Below are positions 15,591 through 23,115 of a stretch of 29,659 bases of DNA, piece by piece. Location of the stretch: the NCBI GenBank assembly GCA_029287275.1, contig JARFRL010000108.1, positions 1 through 29,659 on the forward strand, written 5' to 3'. Position 1 is the first letter of the stretch. Each line of letters starts with the position of its first letter. Both the position numbers and the translations under genes were made by a program. The notes beneath the pieces were generated by a model that was given only the letters and a program-made list of their open reading frames with translations, made no database searches and was not told the origin of the DNA. The stretch is from Pontiella desulfatans (GTDB lineage Bacteria; Verrucomicrobiota; Kiritimatiellia; Kiritimatiellales; Pontiellaceae).

Positions 15591-15926
15591 CTAGAATTTG
15601 AGGCCCGCTTCGCGAGCGCTGTCAGCCAGTGATTTAAGGTTGCTGCCGAATCCGAATCCACCCCGGTCGAACACGACGGTCTCGATGCCCTTGCCCTTGG
15701 CGGCTTCCGCGGCTTTCGCGCCGAGCGCCTTGGCGGCCTCGGCGTTCTTGCCATCGCAGGAAACCCCGCAGAGCGTCAGACGCGCGTCGTCGTCGATGAA
15801 TTGAATTTCCATGCGCTTGTTGGAGCGGAAGAACGCCATGCGCGGACGCGCGGCGGTTCCGGATACCTTGTTGCGCACACGAAAGTGGCGACGGATTCTC
15901 AGATCTTTTTTACTTTTAGTAGCCAT
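15591..15926 (-). CDS. rplR: 50S ribosomal protein L18
   Basis: A 111-residue L18, the 5S rRNA-binding protein of the central protuberance. It shows the RPRMAFFRSNKRMEIQFIDDD block and the C-terminal VVFDRGGFGFGSNLKSLADSAREAGL. The ATG overlaps the rplF stop by one base (TAATG), implying coupled translation. Length is slightly under the usual 115-120, from a short N-terminus. Confidence 0.96.
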   Translation of the reverse strand: MATKSKKDLRIRRHFRVRNKVSGTAARPRMAFFRSNKRMEIQFIDDDARLTLCGVSCDGKNAEAAKALGAKAAEAAKGKGIETVVFDRGGFGFGSNLKSLADSAREAGLKF

Positions 15927-16465
15927 TACGCGACCGCCTTACCTTCCTTGCGGCGAATCTGCTCACCAGAGTAGCGAACGCCTTTGCCCTTGTACGGCTC
16001 GGCCGGCGAGTAGTCGCGGATTCGCGCCGCGACCTGTCCGACCAGCTGCTTGTCGATTCCTTCAACGGATACCTTGGTGTTGTCTTTGACCTCCACCAAG
16101 ATTCCATCCGGAATGTCGTAGTTGATGTCGTGCGAGAAGCCGAGCGACAGAATGATTTTATTCGCGCCCTGCATGAGCGCCTTGTAGCCGACGCCCTCGA
16201 TGATGAGATCCTTTTTGTAGCCCTGGCTGACGCCAATGATCATGTTGTTGATCAGGCTGCGGACGGTCCCGAACATCGCCTTGCCGAACTTCGATTCGTC
16301 GGCGCGGGAAACGACGACGTTGTTTTCTTCAACGGTGATGTTCACGCATGAGGGCGCGGTGTAGGAGATTTCTCCCTTGGCGCCTTTCACGGCGACGGTA
16401 CGCCCGCTGACTTCGGCGGACACGCCGCCGGGAATCAAAATAGGTTGTTTACCGATTCTTGACAT
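15926..16465 (-). CDS. rplF: 50S ribosomal protein L6
   Basis: A 179-residue L6 made of two similar halves, located near the factor-binding site of the large subunit. It begins MSRIGKQPILIPGGV and ends with the signature segment YKGKGVRYSGEQIRRKEGKA. Length and order (rpsH-rplF-rplR) are normal. Its stop shares a base with the rplR start. Confidence 0.98.
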   Translation of the reverse strand: MSRIGKQPILIPGGVSAEVSGRTVAVKGAKGEISYTAPSCVNITVEENNVVVSRADESKFGKAMFGTVRSLINNMIIGVSQGYKKDLIIEGVGYKALMQGANKIILSLGFSHDINYDIPDGILVEVKDNTKVSVEGIDKQLVGQVAARIRDYSPAEPYKGKGVRYSGEQIRRKEGKAVA

Positions 16466-16483
16466 AATTAAACCCGATCCTTC

Positions 16484-16882
16484 CTACCAAACGTAGCAGA
16501 GGACTTCGCCCCCGATTTTCTTTTCGCGAGCGTCCACGTCGGTCATGACGCCGGATGAGGTGCTCAGGATCGCCATTCCGATTCCGCCCAAAACGCGCGG
16601 AACTTCTTCGGAGTTGACGTACTTGCGGCAGCTGGGCTTGCTGATGCGGCGAAGCCCCTGAATGACCGGTTCGCGGTCAGTCGTGTATTTGAGGAAAAGC
16701 TTGAGGACGGATTTCCCGTCGTCGTTTTCCATCGTGTAATCTTTGATGAACCCTTCGGCCTTCAAGATGCGGGCGAGCTCGCTCTTCATTTTCGAGTGCG
16801 GCATTCCCACGACTTTTTTTTCGGCCATGTTCGCGTTGCGAATACGGGTCAACATGTCAGCGATTGGATCTGTAAGTACCAT
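16484..16882 (-). CDS. rpsH: 30S ribosomal protein S8
   Basis: A 132-residue S8, a primary 16S rRNA-binding protein and, in E. coli, the translational repressor of the spc operon. It begins with TDPIADMLTRIRNANMA and ends with LSTSSGVMTDVDAREKKIGGEVLCYVW, both diagnostic. It lies 14 bases after rplE, so the S14 gene usually found between these two is missing here. Confidence 0.98.
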   Translation of the reverse strand: MVLTDPIADMLTRIRNANMAEKKVVGMPHSKMKSELARILKAEGFIKDYTMENDDGKSVLKLFLKYTTDREPVIQGLRRISKPSCRKYVNSEEVPRVLGGIGMAILSTSSGVMTDVDAREKKIGGEVLCYVW

Positions 16883-16896
16883 TTCTAAACCTCTTC

Positions 16897-17445
16897 CTAG
16901 TCGTTGCCCTTTTGGAACGGCATGCCCATGAGGGCCAGCAGTTCTTTCGCTTCACCGTCTTCGATGGCGGAAGTCACGAACGTGATGTCCATGCCGTGGG
17001 TCTTCTTCACCTTGTCCGGGTCGATTTCAGGGAACACGGTATGTTCGGTCAGACCCATCGAGTAGTTGCCCTGTCCGTCGAACGAGCTCGCGGGGATTCC
17101 GCGGAAGTCTCGAATGCGCGGCAACGTGACGTTGACCAGACGATCCATGAATTCATACATCCGATTTCCGCGCAGCGTGACGCGCGCGCCGATCGGTACT
17201 CCTTCCCGCAGTTTGAAGTTCGATACCGACTTCTTGGCCTTCGTGATGACGGCCTTCTGACCGGTGATCTTGCCGAGATCCTCGGCGAGAGCGGTCAACG
17301 TGTCGCGATCATAATTCAGCGACACGCAGAGGTTCAGTACGATCTTTTTGACTGCGGGAACCTGCATTTTGCTTGAGTAGCCCTGGCTCTCCATGAGCGT
17401 CGGCGCCACAGCGTCTTTATACTTGGTTTTCAGTGTTGGGGTCAT
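16897..17445 (-). CDS. rplE: 50S ribosomal protein L5
   Basis: A 182-residue L5, which binds 5S rRNA and contacts the P-site tRNA. Clear marks are KYKDAVAPTLMESQGY, the TGQKAVITKAKKSVSNFKLREG block and the VTLPRIRDFRG motif near residue 108. Length is typical. It follows rplX after a 43-base gap holding a hairpin and is followed directly by rpsH. Confidence 0.98.
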   Translation of the reverse strand: MTPTLKTKYKDAVAPTLMESQGYSSKMQVPAVKKIVLNLCVSLNYDRDTLTALAEDLGKITGQKAVITKAKKSVSNFKLREGVPIGARVTLRGNRMYEFMDRLVNVTLPRIRDFRGIPASSFDGQGNYSMGLTEHTVFPEIDPDKVKKTHGMDITFVTSAIEDGEAKELLALMGMPFQKGND

Positions 17446-17468
17446 TTCGCCCTTCCTCCAAAATTACG

Positions 17469-17486
17469 GTTCCAATGCTTTGGAAC
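17469..17486 (-). repeat. Palindromic hairpin between rplX and rplE
   Basis: GTTCCAA (17469-17475) pairs with TTGGAAC (17480-17486) around a 4-base loop in the 43-base gap after rplX. The core resembles the rpsG-fusA hairpin (TCCAATG...TTGGAA), suggesting a dispersed element. It ends 3 bases from the rplX stop and has no following T tract. Confidence 0.6.
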
Positions 17487-17488
17487 GA

Positions 17489-17716
17489 TTACGCGGAAAC
17501 CTTCACATTCGAAATGGCGATCGGCGCTTCGCGCTCGACAATGCCACCCTGCGGGTTTTCCTCGCTCTTCTGCATATGTTTCTTCACAAGGTTGATTCCT
17601 TCAATAAGGACGCGTCCGTTTCCCGGAAGCACTTGGATAACCTTGCCCGACTTGCCTTTATCATCTCCGGCGATCACGGTGACCGTCTCGCCTCTTTTGA
17701 TCTTGGCTTTGCTCAT
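17489..17716 (-). CDS. rplX: 50S ribosomal protein L24, short form
   Basis: A 75-residue L24, an assembly initiator of the large subunit. The KOW motif is at the N-terminus (IKRGETVTVIAGDDKGKSGKV), followed by EGINLVKKHM and the GGIVEREAPIAISNV segment. The protein stops right after that, about 25-30 residues before the usual end in E. coli, so the C-terminal strand region is absent. The stop is followed at once by a hairpin. I see no continuation of the family sequence in another frame downstream, so this looks like a natural short form. Confidence 0.96.
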   Translation of the reverse strand: MSKAKIKRGETVTVIAGDDKGKSGKVIQVLPGNGRVLIEGINLVKKHMQKSEENPQGGIVEREAPIAISNVKVSA

Positions 17717-17736
17717 GTTTAAAACTCCTCCAACGC

Positions 17737-18102
17737 TTACAGTACTTCCGGAGCCAACGACACGACTTTCATGAAGTCGTTCTCGCGAAGCTCGCGGGCG
17801 ACCGGCCCGAAGATACGGGTTCCGCGCGGGTTCTTGTTATCGTCAATAATCACGGCGGCGTTGCCGTCGAAACGAAGGCAGGAGCCGTCGGAACGACGAA
17901 TGGTGCTTTTCGTGCGAACGACGACCGCTTTGCAGAGATCCCCTTTCTTCACGACGCCGTTCGGCTGCGCTTCCTTCACGGAGACGCGGATGACGTCGCC
18001 AACGCGGGCGACTTTGCTCTTCGTGCCAAGCACGCGGATGCACATCACGGAACGCGCGCCCGAGTTGTCGGCTACTTTCAAACGTGTTAGTTCTTGAATC
18101 AT
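17737..18102 (-). CDS. rplN: 50S ribosomal protein L14
   Basis: A 121-residue L14 of standard length, located at the subunit interface. It starts MIQELTRLKVADNSGAR and contains VGDVIRVSVKEAQPNG and the closing GTRIFGPVARELRENDFMKVVSLAPEVL, diagnostic of the family. It lies between rpsQ (10 bases) and rplX (20 bases). Confidence 0.98.
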   Translation of the reverse strand: MIQELTRLKVADNSGARSVMCIRVLGTKSKVARVGDVIRVSVKEAQPNGVVKKGDLCKAVVVRTKSTIRRSDGSCLRFDGNAAVIIDDNKNPRGTRIFGPVARELRENDFMKVVSLAPEVL

Positions 18103-18112
18103 CGTTCCACCC

Positions 18113-18379
18113 CTATTTGGCCGCTACCGAGACAACGTCCACCAAGCGCCAGCGTTTCAGCTTGCTTACCGGACGGGTTTCCATCACGCGGACCACGTCG
18201 CCGACACCGGCTTTGCAATCCTCATCGTGAGCGTGAACCTTGTTGGAAAGGCGGATTTCCTTACCGTACAACGGGTGGCGGACGCGACGTTCGATCAATA
18301 CCACGATCGACTTGCTTCCACTCACGCTGATCACGCGGCCTTCGCGGGTCTTGCGGAGATGTCTGTTCGTATCTTCCAT
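18113..18379 (-). CDS. rpsQ: 30S ribosomal protein S17
   Basis: An 88-residue S17, an early-binding 16S rRNA protein with an OB fold. The segments GRVISVSGSKSIVVLIER and HPLYGKEIRLSNKVHAHDE followed by GDVVRVMETRPVSKLKRWRL define it. It starts 4 bases after rpmC and is followed by rplN, the usual order. Confidence 0.98.
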   Translation of the reverse strand: MEDTNRHLRKTREGRVISVSGSKSIVVLIERRVRHPLYGKEIRLSNKVHAHDEDCKAGVGDVVRVMETRPVSKLKRWRLVDVVSVAAK

Positions 18380-18383
18380 GACC

Positions 18384-18578
18384 TTAACCCTCAGCTTTCT
18401 TCATGTTCTGGATGGTCTTCACGCGAGCGACCGTGCGACGCAATTCTTTCATGCGCGACGGGTTTTCCAGCTGCCCCGACACCTGTTGGAGTTTCAGATT
18501 GAATTGCTCCTTCTTGATGTCGACGAGCTGCTGGTTAAGCTCTTCCATCGTCATTTCTTTTAATTCGTTAACCTTCAT
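18384..18578 (-). CDS. rpmC: 50S ribosomal protein L29
   Basis: A 64-residue, entirely helical L29 near the exit tunnel, where trigger factor and SRP dock. It begins MKVNELKEMTMEELNQQL and has the FNLKLQQVSGQLENPSRMKELRR block. It lies between rplP and rpsQ with 15- and 4-base gaps. Confidence 0.97.
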   Translation of the reverse strand: MKVNELKEMTMEELNQQLVDIKKEQFNLKLQQVSGQLENPSRMKELRRTVARVKTIQNMKKAEG

Positions 18579-18593
18579 GGCTCAACCTATCCT

Positions 18594-19013
18594 TTAGTCA
18601 TGAGCGTGGCGTTGAACGAAGCGCACGCGAAGCGGCAACTTAGTGGCCGCGAGGCGCAGACATTCTTTCGCCAGCGTTTCCGGAACGCCATCCAGTTCGA
18701 ACAGCATGGTACCCGGCTTCACCACGGCGACCCACTGGTCGACCGAGCCTTTACCTTTACCCATACGAACTTCCAACGGCTTCTTCGTGATTGGTTTGTC
18801 GGGGAAGATGCGAATCCACAGCTTCCCTTTACGTTTCATGGCGCGGTTGGCCGCGACACGGCACGCTTCGATTTGGATCGCGCTGATCCAGCCGCGTTCC
18901 AGCGACTGCAGACCATACTCACCATAGGCGAGCGAGTTTCCCTTTTGAGCGAGACCGCTGCGGGAACCGCGCTGGACCTTCCTGTACTTAACTCTCTTTG
19001 GCATCAAAGGCAT
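18594..19013 (-). CDS. rplP: 50S ribosomal protein L16
   Basis: A 139-residue L16, which contacts the A-site tRNA and helps organise the peptidyl transferase region. It has MPKRVKYRKVQRG at the start, GEYGLQSLERGWISAIQIEACR and the GKGKGSVDQWVAVVKPGTMLFEL motif. Two ATGs are possible (19013, 19004); the first has an AAGGAG site 8 bases upstream and was chosen, giving a MPLMPKR start. Confidence 0.98.
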   Translation of the reverse strand: MPLMPKRVKYRKVQRGSRSGLAQKGNSLAYGEYGLQSLERGWISAIQIEACRVAANRAMKRKGKLWIRIFPDKPITKKPLEVRMGKGKGSVDQWVAVVKPGTMLFELDGVPETLAKECLRLAATKLPLRVRFVQRHAHD

Positions 19014-19025
19014 GGGTCAATCTCC

Positions 19026-19658
19026 TTAGGCTTTCTTTTCGGATTCTTTGCAGATCCAAACCTTGATGCCGATGATCCCGGCGACGGTGTTGGCTTCAGC
19101 GGTGCCGTAATCAATGTTGGCGCGCAAGGTGTGCAACGGAATCTTGCCTTCCTTGTAGCTCTCGGAACGCGCGATTTCCGCGCCGTTCAAACGACCGCCC
19201 ACGAGAATCTTGATTCCCAGAGCGCCATTGTCCATGGCCATCTGCAACGCGCGCTTCATGGCGCGGCGATGAGAAACGCGGCGTTCAAGCTGCATGGCCA
19301 CGTTCGCGGCGACCAGCGTCGCGTCGATGTCCGGCTTCTTGATCTCGGCGATCTCGATGTAGACTTCCTTTTTGGTCATCTTCGAGAGCACTTCGCGCAG
19401 CTTGTCGATGTCTTCGCCCTTGCGGCCGATGACCAAGCCCGGACGAGCCGACTTGATGGTGACGCGAATGCGGTTCGCGTAACGTTCGATGTAAATATCG
19501 GAGACCGACGCGTCTTTAAGACGCCCGCCCACGAGTTCGCGGATGTCGAGATCTTCTTTCAACATCGCTCCGAAATCGCGCTTGTCCGCGTACCAGCGAG
19601 AACGCCAGTCTTTGGTGAGCGCGAGTCGCATTCCGATAGGATTGACTTTTTGTCCCAT
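19026..19658 (-). CDS. rpsC: 30S ribosomal protein S3
   Basis: A 210-residue S3, which with S4 and S5 forms the mRNA entry helicase site. The N-terminus is MGQKVNPIGMRLALTKDWRSRW; the KH RNA-binding loop VIGRKG is at residues 76-81; the C-terminal domain shows GRLNGAEIARSE and GIIGIKVWI. It is close to usual length, with only a short C-terminal tail. It follows rplV by 14 bases. Confidence 0.98.
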   Translation of the reverse strand: MGQKVNPIGMRLALTKDWRSRWYADKRDFGAMLKEDLDIRELVGGRLKDASVSDIYIERYANRIRVTIKSARPGLVIGRKGEDIDKLREVLSKMTKKEVYIEIAEIKKPDIDATLVAANVAMQLERRVSHRRAMKRALQMAMDNGALGIKILVGGRLNGAEIARSESYKEGKIPLHTLRANIDYGTAEANTVAGIIGIKVWICKESEKKA

Positions 19659-19672
19659 AACAGTCTCCTCGA

Positions 19673-20008
19673 CTAGGCGTTATCGCTTAGGATTACGGTG
19701 ATGTGGCTGGTCTTCTTTTGGATCGGACTGGCCATGCCTCGGGCACGCGGACGGAATCTTTTCATCATCGGTCCGCCATCCACGATGGCGTTCTTAACAA
19801 ATAGGCTGTCAGCGGAAAGACCTTCGTTGTTCTCGGCGTTGGCGATGGCCGACTTGAGGGTTTTTCCAATCTGAACGGCTGCCTTGCGGGCGTTGAATTC
19901 AGTGATGCGCAACGCGTCGGCCACGGACAGCCCTTTGATCTCGTTGGCGAGATCGCGGGCCTTGGTGGGCGACATGCGCACGTATTTAGTTGTCGCTGTA
20001 ACTTCCAT
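19673..20008 (-). CDS. rplV: 50S ribosomal protein L22
   Basis: A 111-residue L22, whose long loop lines the exit-tunnel constriction. Family marks are YVRMSPTKARDLANEIKG and the loop MMKRFRPRARGMASPIQKKTSHITV near the C-terminus. It is preceded by an unusual 98-base gap after rpsS that contains a long hairpin, so its translation may be independently controlled. Confidence 0.97.
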   Translation of the reverse strand: MEVTATTKYVRMSPTKARDLANEIKGLSVADALRITEFNARKAAVQIGKTLKSAIANAENNEGLSADSLFVKNAIVDGGPMMKRFRPRARGMASPIQKKTSHITVILSDNA

Positions 20009-20056
20009 GTGTTTTCACTCTTTGTTTTCCACGGGGAATAAAGGGCGGACAGTCTA

Positions 20057-20100
20057 GGGATTCGCCAAACGAAATCCAGCGATTTCGGTCGGAAAATCCC
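20057..20100 (-). promoter_or_regulatory. Long interrupted hairpin between rpsS and rplV
   Basis: GGGATT (20057-20062) pairs with AATCCC (20095-20100), CC (20065-20066) with GG (20091-20092), and CGAAATC (20070-20076) with GATTTCG (20081-20087). That is fifteen pairs broken by symmetric 2x2 and 3x3 internal loops, with a 4-base apical loop. It lies in the transcribed 98-base gap, begins 6 bases past the rpsS stop and ends about 48 bases before rplV. No T tract follows, so it is not an ordinary terminator. It may be a protein-binding or processing site, or an inserted palindromic repeat. Confidence 0.65.
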
Positions 20101-20106
20101 GTTCGA

Positions 20107-20376
20107 CTATTTTTCCGTAGCCATGCCGTGTGTTCTGAATGCGCGGGTAGGCGAGAATTCGCCCAGTTTGTGCCCGACCATGTTCTCCGTGACAAACACC
20201 GGAACGAAAACTTTACCGTTGTGAACGTTGAAGGTGTGGCCAACGAACTCCGGTACGATCATCGAGGCGCGAGCCCACGTTTTGATCGGCGTCTTCCGGC
20301 TGGCGTCTTCCATCTTGCGAACCTTCTTGACCAGTTTGAGATCCACATAGGGACCTTTTTTCAATGAACGAGCCAT
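20107..20376 (-). CDS. rpsS: 30S ribosomal protein S19
   Basis: An 89-residue S19 of the small-subunit head. It begins MARSLKKGPYVDLKLVKKV and has the TWARASMIVPEFVGHTFNVHNGK and EFSPTRAFRTHG segments. The ATG overlaps the rplB stop by one base (TAATG). It is followed by the hairpin-bearing gap before rplV. Confidence 0.98.
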   Translation of the reverse strand: MARSLKKGPYVDLKLVKKVRKMEDASRKTPIKTWARASMIVPEFVGHTFNVHNGKVFVPVFVTENMVGHKLGEFSPTRAFRTHGMATEK

Positions 20377-21203
20377 TATTTCTTCCTCCGCTCAACGATG
20401 TATTTGTTGGTCTGTTTATGCTTGTCGCGGGTGCGTTTGCCCTTCGCGAGCAGACCCCAGGGGGATTTCGGATGTCCACCACCGGACGTGCGGCCCTCGC
20501 CGCCACCCATGGGATGGTCGACCGGGTTCATCGCGACGCCACGGACGGTCGGGCGAATGCCCAGCCAGCGTTTGCGGCCGGCTTTACCCATGACGATGTT
20601 GTTGTGCTCCACGTTGCCCACGCGGCCGATGGTCGCCATGCAGGAGGTGCGGATCATCCGGATTTCGCCGGAAGGCATCTTCACGTTGGCGTACTCGGCC
20701 TCGCGCGACATCAGCTGCGCCGAAGTGCCCGCGGAACGAACCATCTGCCCGCCGCGACCGGCGACCAACTCGATGTTGTGAACGGCCATGCCCAACGGAA
20801 TCTTGCCCAGCGGAAGCGCGTTGCCCACGGAAGGCTCGGCGTCCGGACCGGACATCAGCGTGGCGCCGACTTCCAGTTTCGCCGGAGCGATGATGTAGCG
20901 TTTCTCGCCGTCCGCGTAATGCAGCAGCGCGATGCGGGCGGAACGATTCGGATCGTACTCGATCGCGGCGACGTTGGCGGGGATGCCGAACTTGTCGCGT
21001 TTGAAGTCGATCACGCGATAGCGGCGTTTATGTCCGCCTCCACGGTGACGCACCGAAATGCGTCCCGCGCTGTTGCGGCCGGCGTTGCTTTTCTTCGCCT
21101 TGACCAGCGAGCGCTCGGGGCTCGACTTGGTGATCTCGGCGAAATCGGACAACACCATGTGCCGGCGGCTTGGCGTGTACGGTTTATGTGCTTTCAAAGG
21201 CAT
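20376..21203 (-). CDS. rplB: 50S ribosomal protein L2
   Basis: A 275-residue L2, one of the largest and most conserved ribosomal proteins, needed for subunit association and peptidyl transfer. It shows GRNSAGRISVRHRGGGHKRRYR, the central YIIAPAKLEVGATLMSGP, and near the C-terminus GVAMNPVDHPMGGGEGR. The first His of the VDHP motif (equivalent to E. coli His229) is kept, while the second His seen in many bacteria (HPHGGG) is Met here. Length is normal. Confidence 0.98.
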   Translation of the reverse strand: MPLKAHKPYTPSRRHMVLSDFAEITKSSPERSLVKAKKSNAGRNSAGRISVRHRGGGHKRRYRVIDFKRDKFGIPANVAAIEYDPNRSARIALLHYADGEKRYIIAPAKLEVGATLMSGPDAEPSVGNALPLGKIPLGMAVHNIELVAGRGGQMVRSAGTSAQLMSREAEYANVKMPSGEIRMIRTSCMATIGRVGNVEHNNIVMGKAGRKRWLGIRPTVRGVAMNPVDHPMGGGEGRTSGGGHPKSPWGLLAKGKRTRDKHKQTNKYIVERRKK

Positions 21204-21216
21204 TGCGAATAACTCC

Positions 21217-21501
21217 TTAGATCAGGTTAATACTGTCTTCCGCGTGCAATGAGACCACGGCGCGTTTCCACGCGGCGGTCGTACCATGCTGAGCTGTTCT
21301 CTGGCGCCTCTTCTTGCCTTTTCGGCGCATCGTATTGACGGCCATAACACGGACATTGAAGAGCTCTTCGACGGCTCGCTTGATTTCGACTTTGTTGGCC
21401 TCCATGGAAACCTTGAACAAATATTTGTTCTGCGCTTCGGAAAGCATGTTCCCTTTTTCGGTCAACAAAACTTGTTTAATGATATCTGCTGAATTCTTCA
21501 T
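21217..21501 (-). CDS. rplW: 50S ribosomal protein L23
   Basis: A 94-residue L23, the trigger-factor and SRP docking protein at the tunnel exit. It starts at ATG 21501 (MKNSADIIKQVLLTEKG), which has an AAGGAA site 8 bases upstream; a longer frame to 21534 overlaps the rplD end and is not conserved. The KVEIKRAVEELFNVRVMAVNT segment and the basic loop are typical. Confidence 0.97.
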   Translation of the reverse strand: MKNSADIIKQVLLTEKGNMLSEAQNKYLFKVSMEANKVEIKRAVEELFNVRVMAVNTMRRKGKKRRQRTAQHGTTAAWKRAVVSLHAEDSINLI

Positions 21502-21514
21502 CTCGATAGTTCCT

Positions 21515-22138
21515 TTATCCGAGGCGCGATTCAATCGCTTCCATGCCGGCTTTCGTGATGATCACGTTTTTGTGGCGAAGGATCTGGTAGATATTGACAA
21601 GCTTCGCGGTGGCCAACTCAACATTCGGGATGTTGCGGGAAGCCAACAGCTGGTTGTCGCTCGCTTGCTCAACGATGAAGAGTCCGCCGCGGTCGAGACC
21701 GAGGTTCTTCAGCACGGCGTTGAACTCCTTGGTTTTCGGAGCGGACACCGTCAATTCGTCGATCACGGTGATGTCGCCCTGGTCGACCTTGGCGCTGAAC
21801 GCGCGCTGGAACGCAAGACGTCCGGCCTTCTTCGTCACTGATTTGTTGTACGAACGCGGACGCGGTCCGTGCGCCGCGTGACCGCCGCGCCAAACGTTGG
21901 ACTGCTTGTAACCGGCGCGGGCGCGGCCGAGGCCTTTCTGCTTCCAAGGCTTCTTTCCGCTTCCGTGCACTTCGCCCTTGTTCAGGGTGGAGGCCGTTCC
22001 GACGCGTTGGTTCGCGTTGTACGCGACAATGGCTTCGTGCACCAGGGCGTCGGCCCGGTCGAGAACGAGCAGGCTGTCCGCGAACTCGTAGTCGCCAACG
22101 CTGTCGCCCTTAACATTTTTCAAAGGTAATTTACTCAT
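21515..22138 (-). CDS. rplD: 50S ribosomal protein L4
   Basis: A 207-residue L4, which contributes a loop to the exit tunnel and in E. coli also represses the S10 operon. The tunnel-loop motif KPWKQKGLGRARAGYKQSNVW and the following GPRPRSYNKSVTKKAGRLAF are clear. The C-terminal half ends with NVIITKAGMEAIESRLG. Order rplC-rplD-rplW is normal. Confidence 0.97.
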   Translation of the reverse strand: MSKLPLKNVKGDSVGDYEFADSLLVLDRADALVHEAIVAYNANQRVGTASTLNKGEVHGSGKKPWKQKGLGRARAGYKQSNVWRGGHAAHGPRPRSYNKSVTKKAGRLAFQRAFSAKVDQGDITVIDELTVSAPKTKEFNAVLKNLGLDRGGLFIVEQASDNQLLASRNIPNVELATAKLVNIYQILRHKNVIITKAGMEAIESRLG

Positions 22139-22150
22139 GATACTCCCCGC

Positions 22151-22777
22151 TTATTTCTTCTTGAGGGCTTCTTTAATGGTGACGATGCCGCCGGTCGCGC
22201 CCGGAACCGATCCCTTGACCAGGATCAGGTTTTCCTCGGGACGAACCTGAACGATCTTCAGATTCTGCGTGGTGACGCGCTTGTCGCCCATCTGCCCAGG
22301 CATCTTCTTGCCCTTGAAAACACGTCCGGGAAATTCGCACATGCCGATGGAGCCGGTACGACGAACCCAGCCGCCACCATGGGAAGCACGGCCGCCGCCG
22401 AAATCATAGCGCTTAACGACGCCCTGGAAGCCGCGGCCCTTGCCGGTCGCGACGATGTCGACGTAGTTGACGCCCTCGAAAGCGGCCGCGGTGACTTCGT
22501 CGCCCACGTTCACTTCAACGTCTTCAACGCGAAATTCGCGCAACACGCTCTTCGCGGGAGCGCCCGCTTTTTTCAAGTGACCCAGCGCGGGCTTGGTCAT
22601 GCGCTGCTCTTTCTGGTCGCCATATCCAAGCTGAACGGCCTTGTAGCCGTCTTTCGCCGCATCCTTGAGTTGCGTGACCACGCAGGGCCCCGCCTCGATA
22701 ACGGTAACCGGAACCGCGACGCCATCTTCATCATAGATGGAGGTCATTCCGAGTTTCTTGCCAATCAAACCTTTCAT
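22151..22777 (-). CDS. rplC: 50S ribosomal protein L3
   Basis: A 208-residue L3, an assembly initiator whose loop reaches the peptidyl transferase centre. It begins MKGLIGKKLGMTSIYDEDG and shows GKGRGFQGVVKRYDFGGG, GSIGMCEFPGRVFKGKKMPG and LILVKGSVPGATGGIV. The GQMGDKR region near residue 160 has Gln-Met where many species have the methylated Gln motif. It follows rpsJ by 14 bases. Confidence 0.98.
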   Translation of the reverse strand: MKGLIGKKLGMTSIYDEDGVAVPVTVIEAGPCVVTQLKDAAKDGYKAVQLGYGDQKEQRMTKPALGHLKKAGAPAKSVLREFRVEDVEVNVGDEVTAAAFEGVNYVDIVATGKGRGFQGVVKRYDFGGGRASHGGGWVRRTGSIGMCEFPGRVFKGKKMPGQMGDKRVTTQNLKIVQVRPEENLILVKGSVPGATGGIVTIKEALKKK

Positions 22778-22791
22778 GATCGTCTCCTCTC

Positions 22792-23100
22792 CTAGATTTT
22801 AATGGTGATGTCCACACCGGCCGGCAGGTTGAGCTTCTTCAGCTCATCGACGGTCTTGATGGTGGGATCGATGATGTCGAGCAGACGCTTGTGCGTGCGG
22901 ATCTCGAACTGTTCCATGGCCTTTTTGTTCACGTGCGGACTCTTGTTCACCGTGAAGCGCTCGATGCGAGTCGGCAGCGGAATGGGTCCCGCGACGCGGG
23001 CGCCGGTGCGGCGGGCCGTCTCGACAATTTCAGTGGCGGAAACGTCGAGCACGCGGTGGTCGAACGACTTCAGCCGAATTCTGATTCTTTGATTCGTCAT
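22792..23100 (-). CDS. rpsJ: 30S ribosomal protein S10
   Basis: A 102-residue S10, a small-subunit head protein that also acts as NusE in antitermination. It shows IRIRLKSFDHRVLD, GPIPLPTRIERFTVNKSPHV and FEIRTHKRLLDI in order. It starts 15 bases after the fusA stop, so tuf, which often lies here, is absent and the str and S10 units are joined. Confidence 0.98.
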   Translation of the reverse strand: MTNQRIRIRLKSFDHRVLDVSATEIVETARRTGARVAGPIPLPTRIERFTVNKSPHVNKKAMEQFEIRTHKRLLDIIDPTIKTVDELKKLNLPAGVDITIKI

Positions 23101-23115
23101 TATTTTTCTCTCTCT

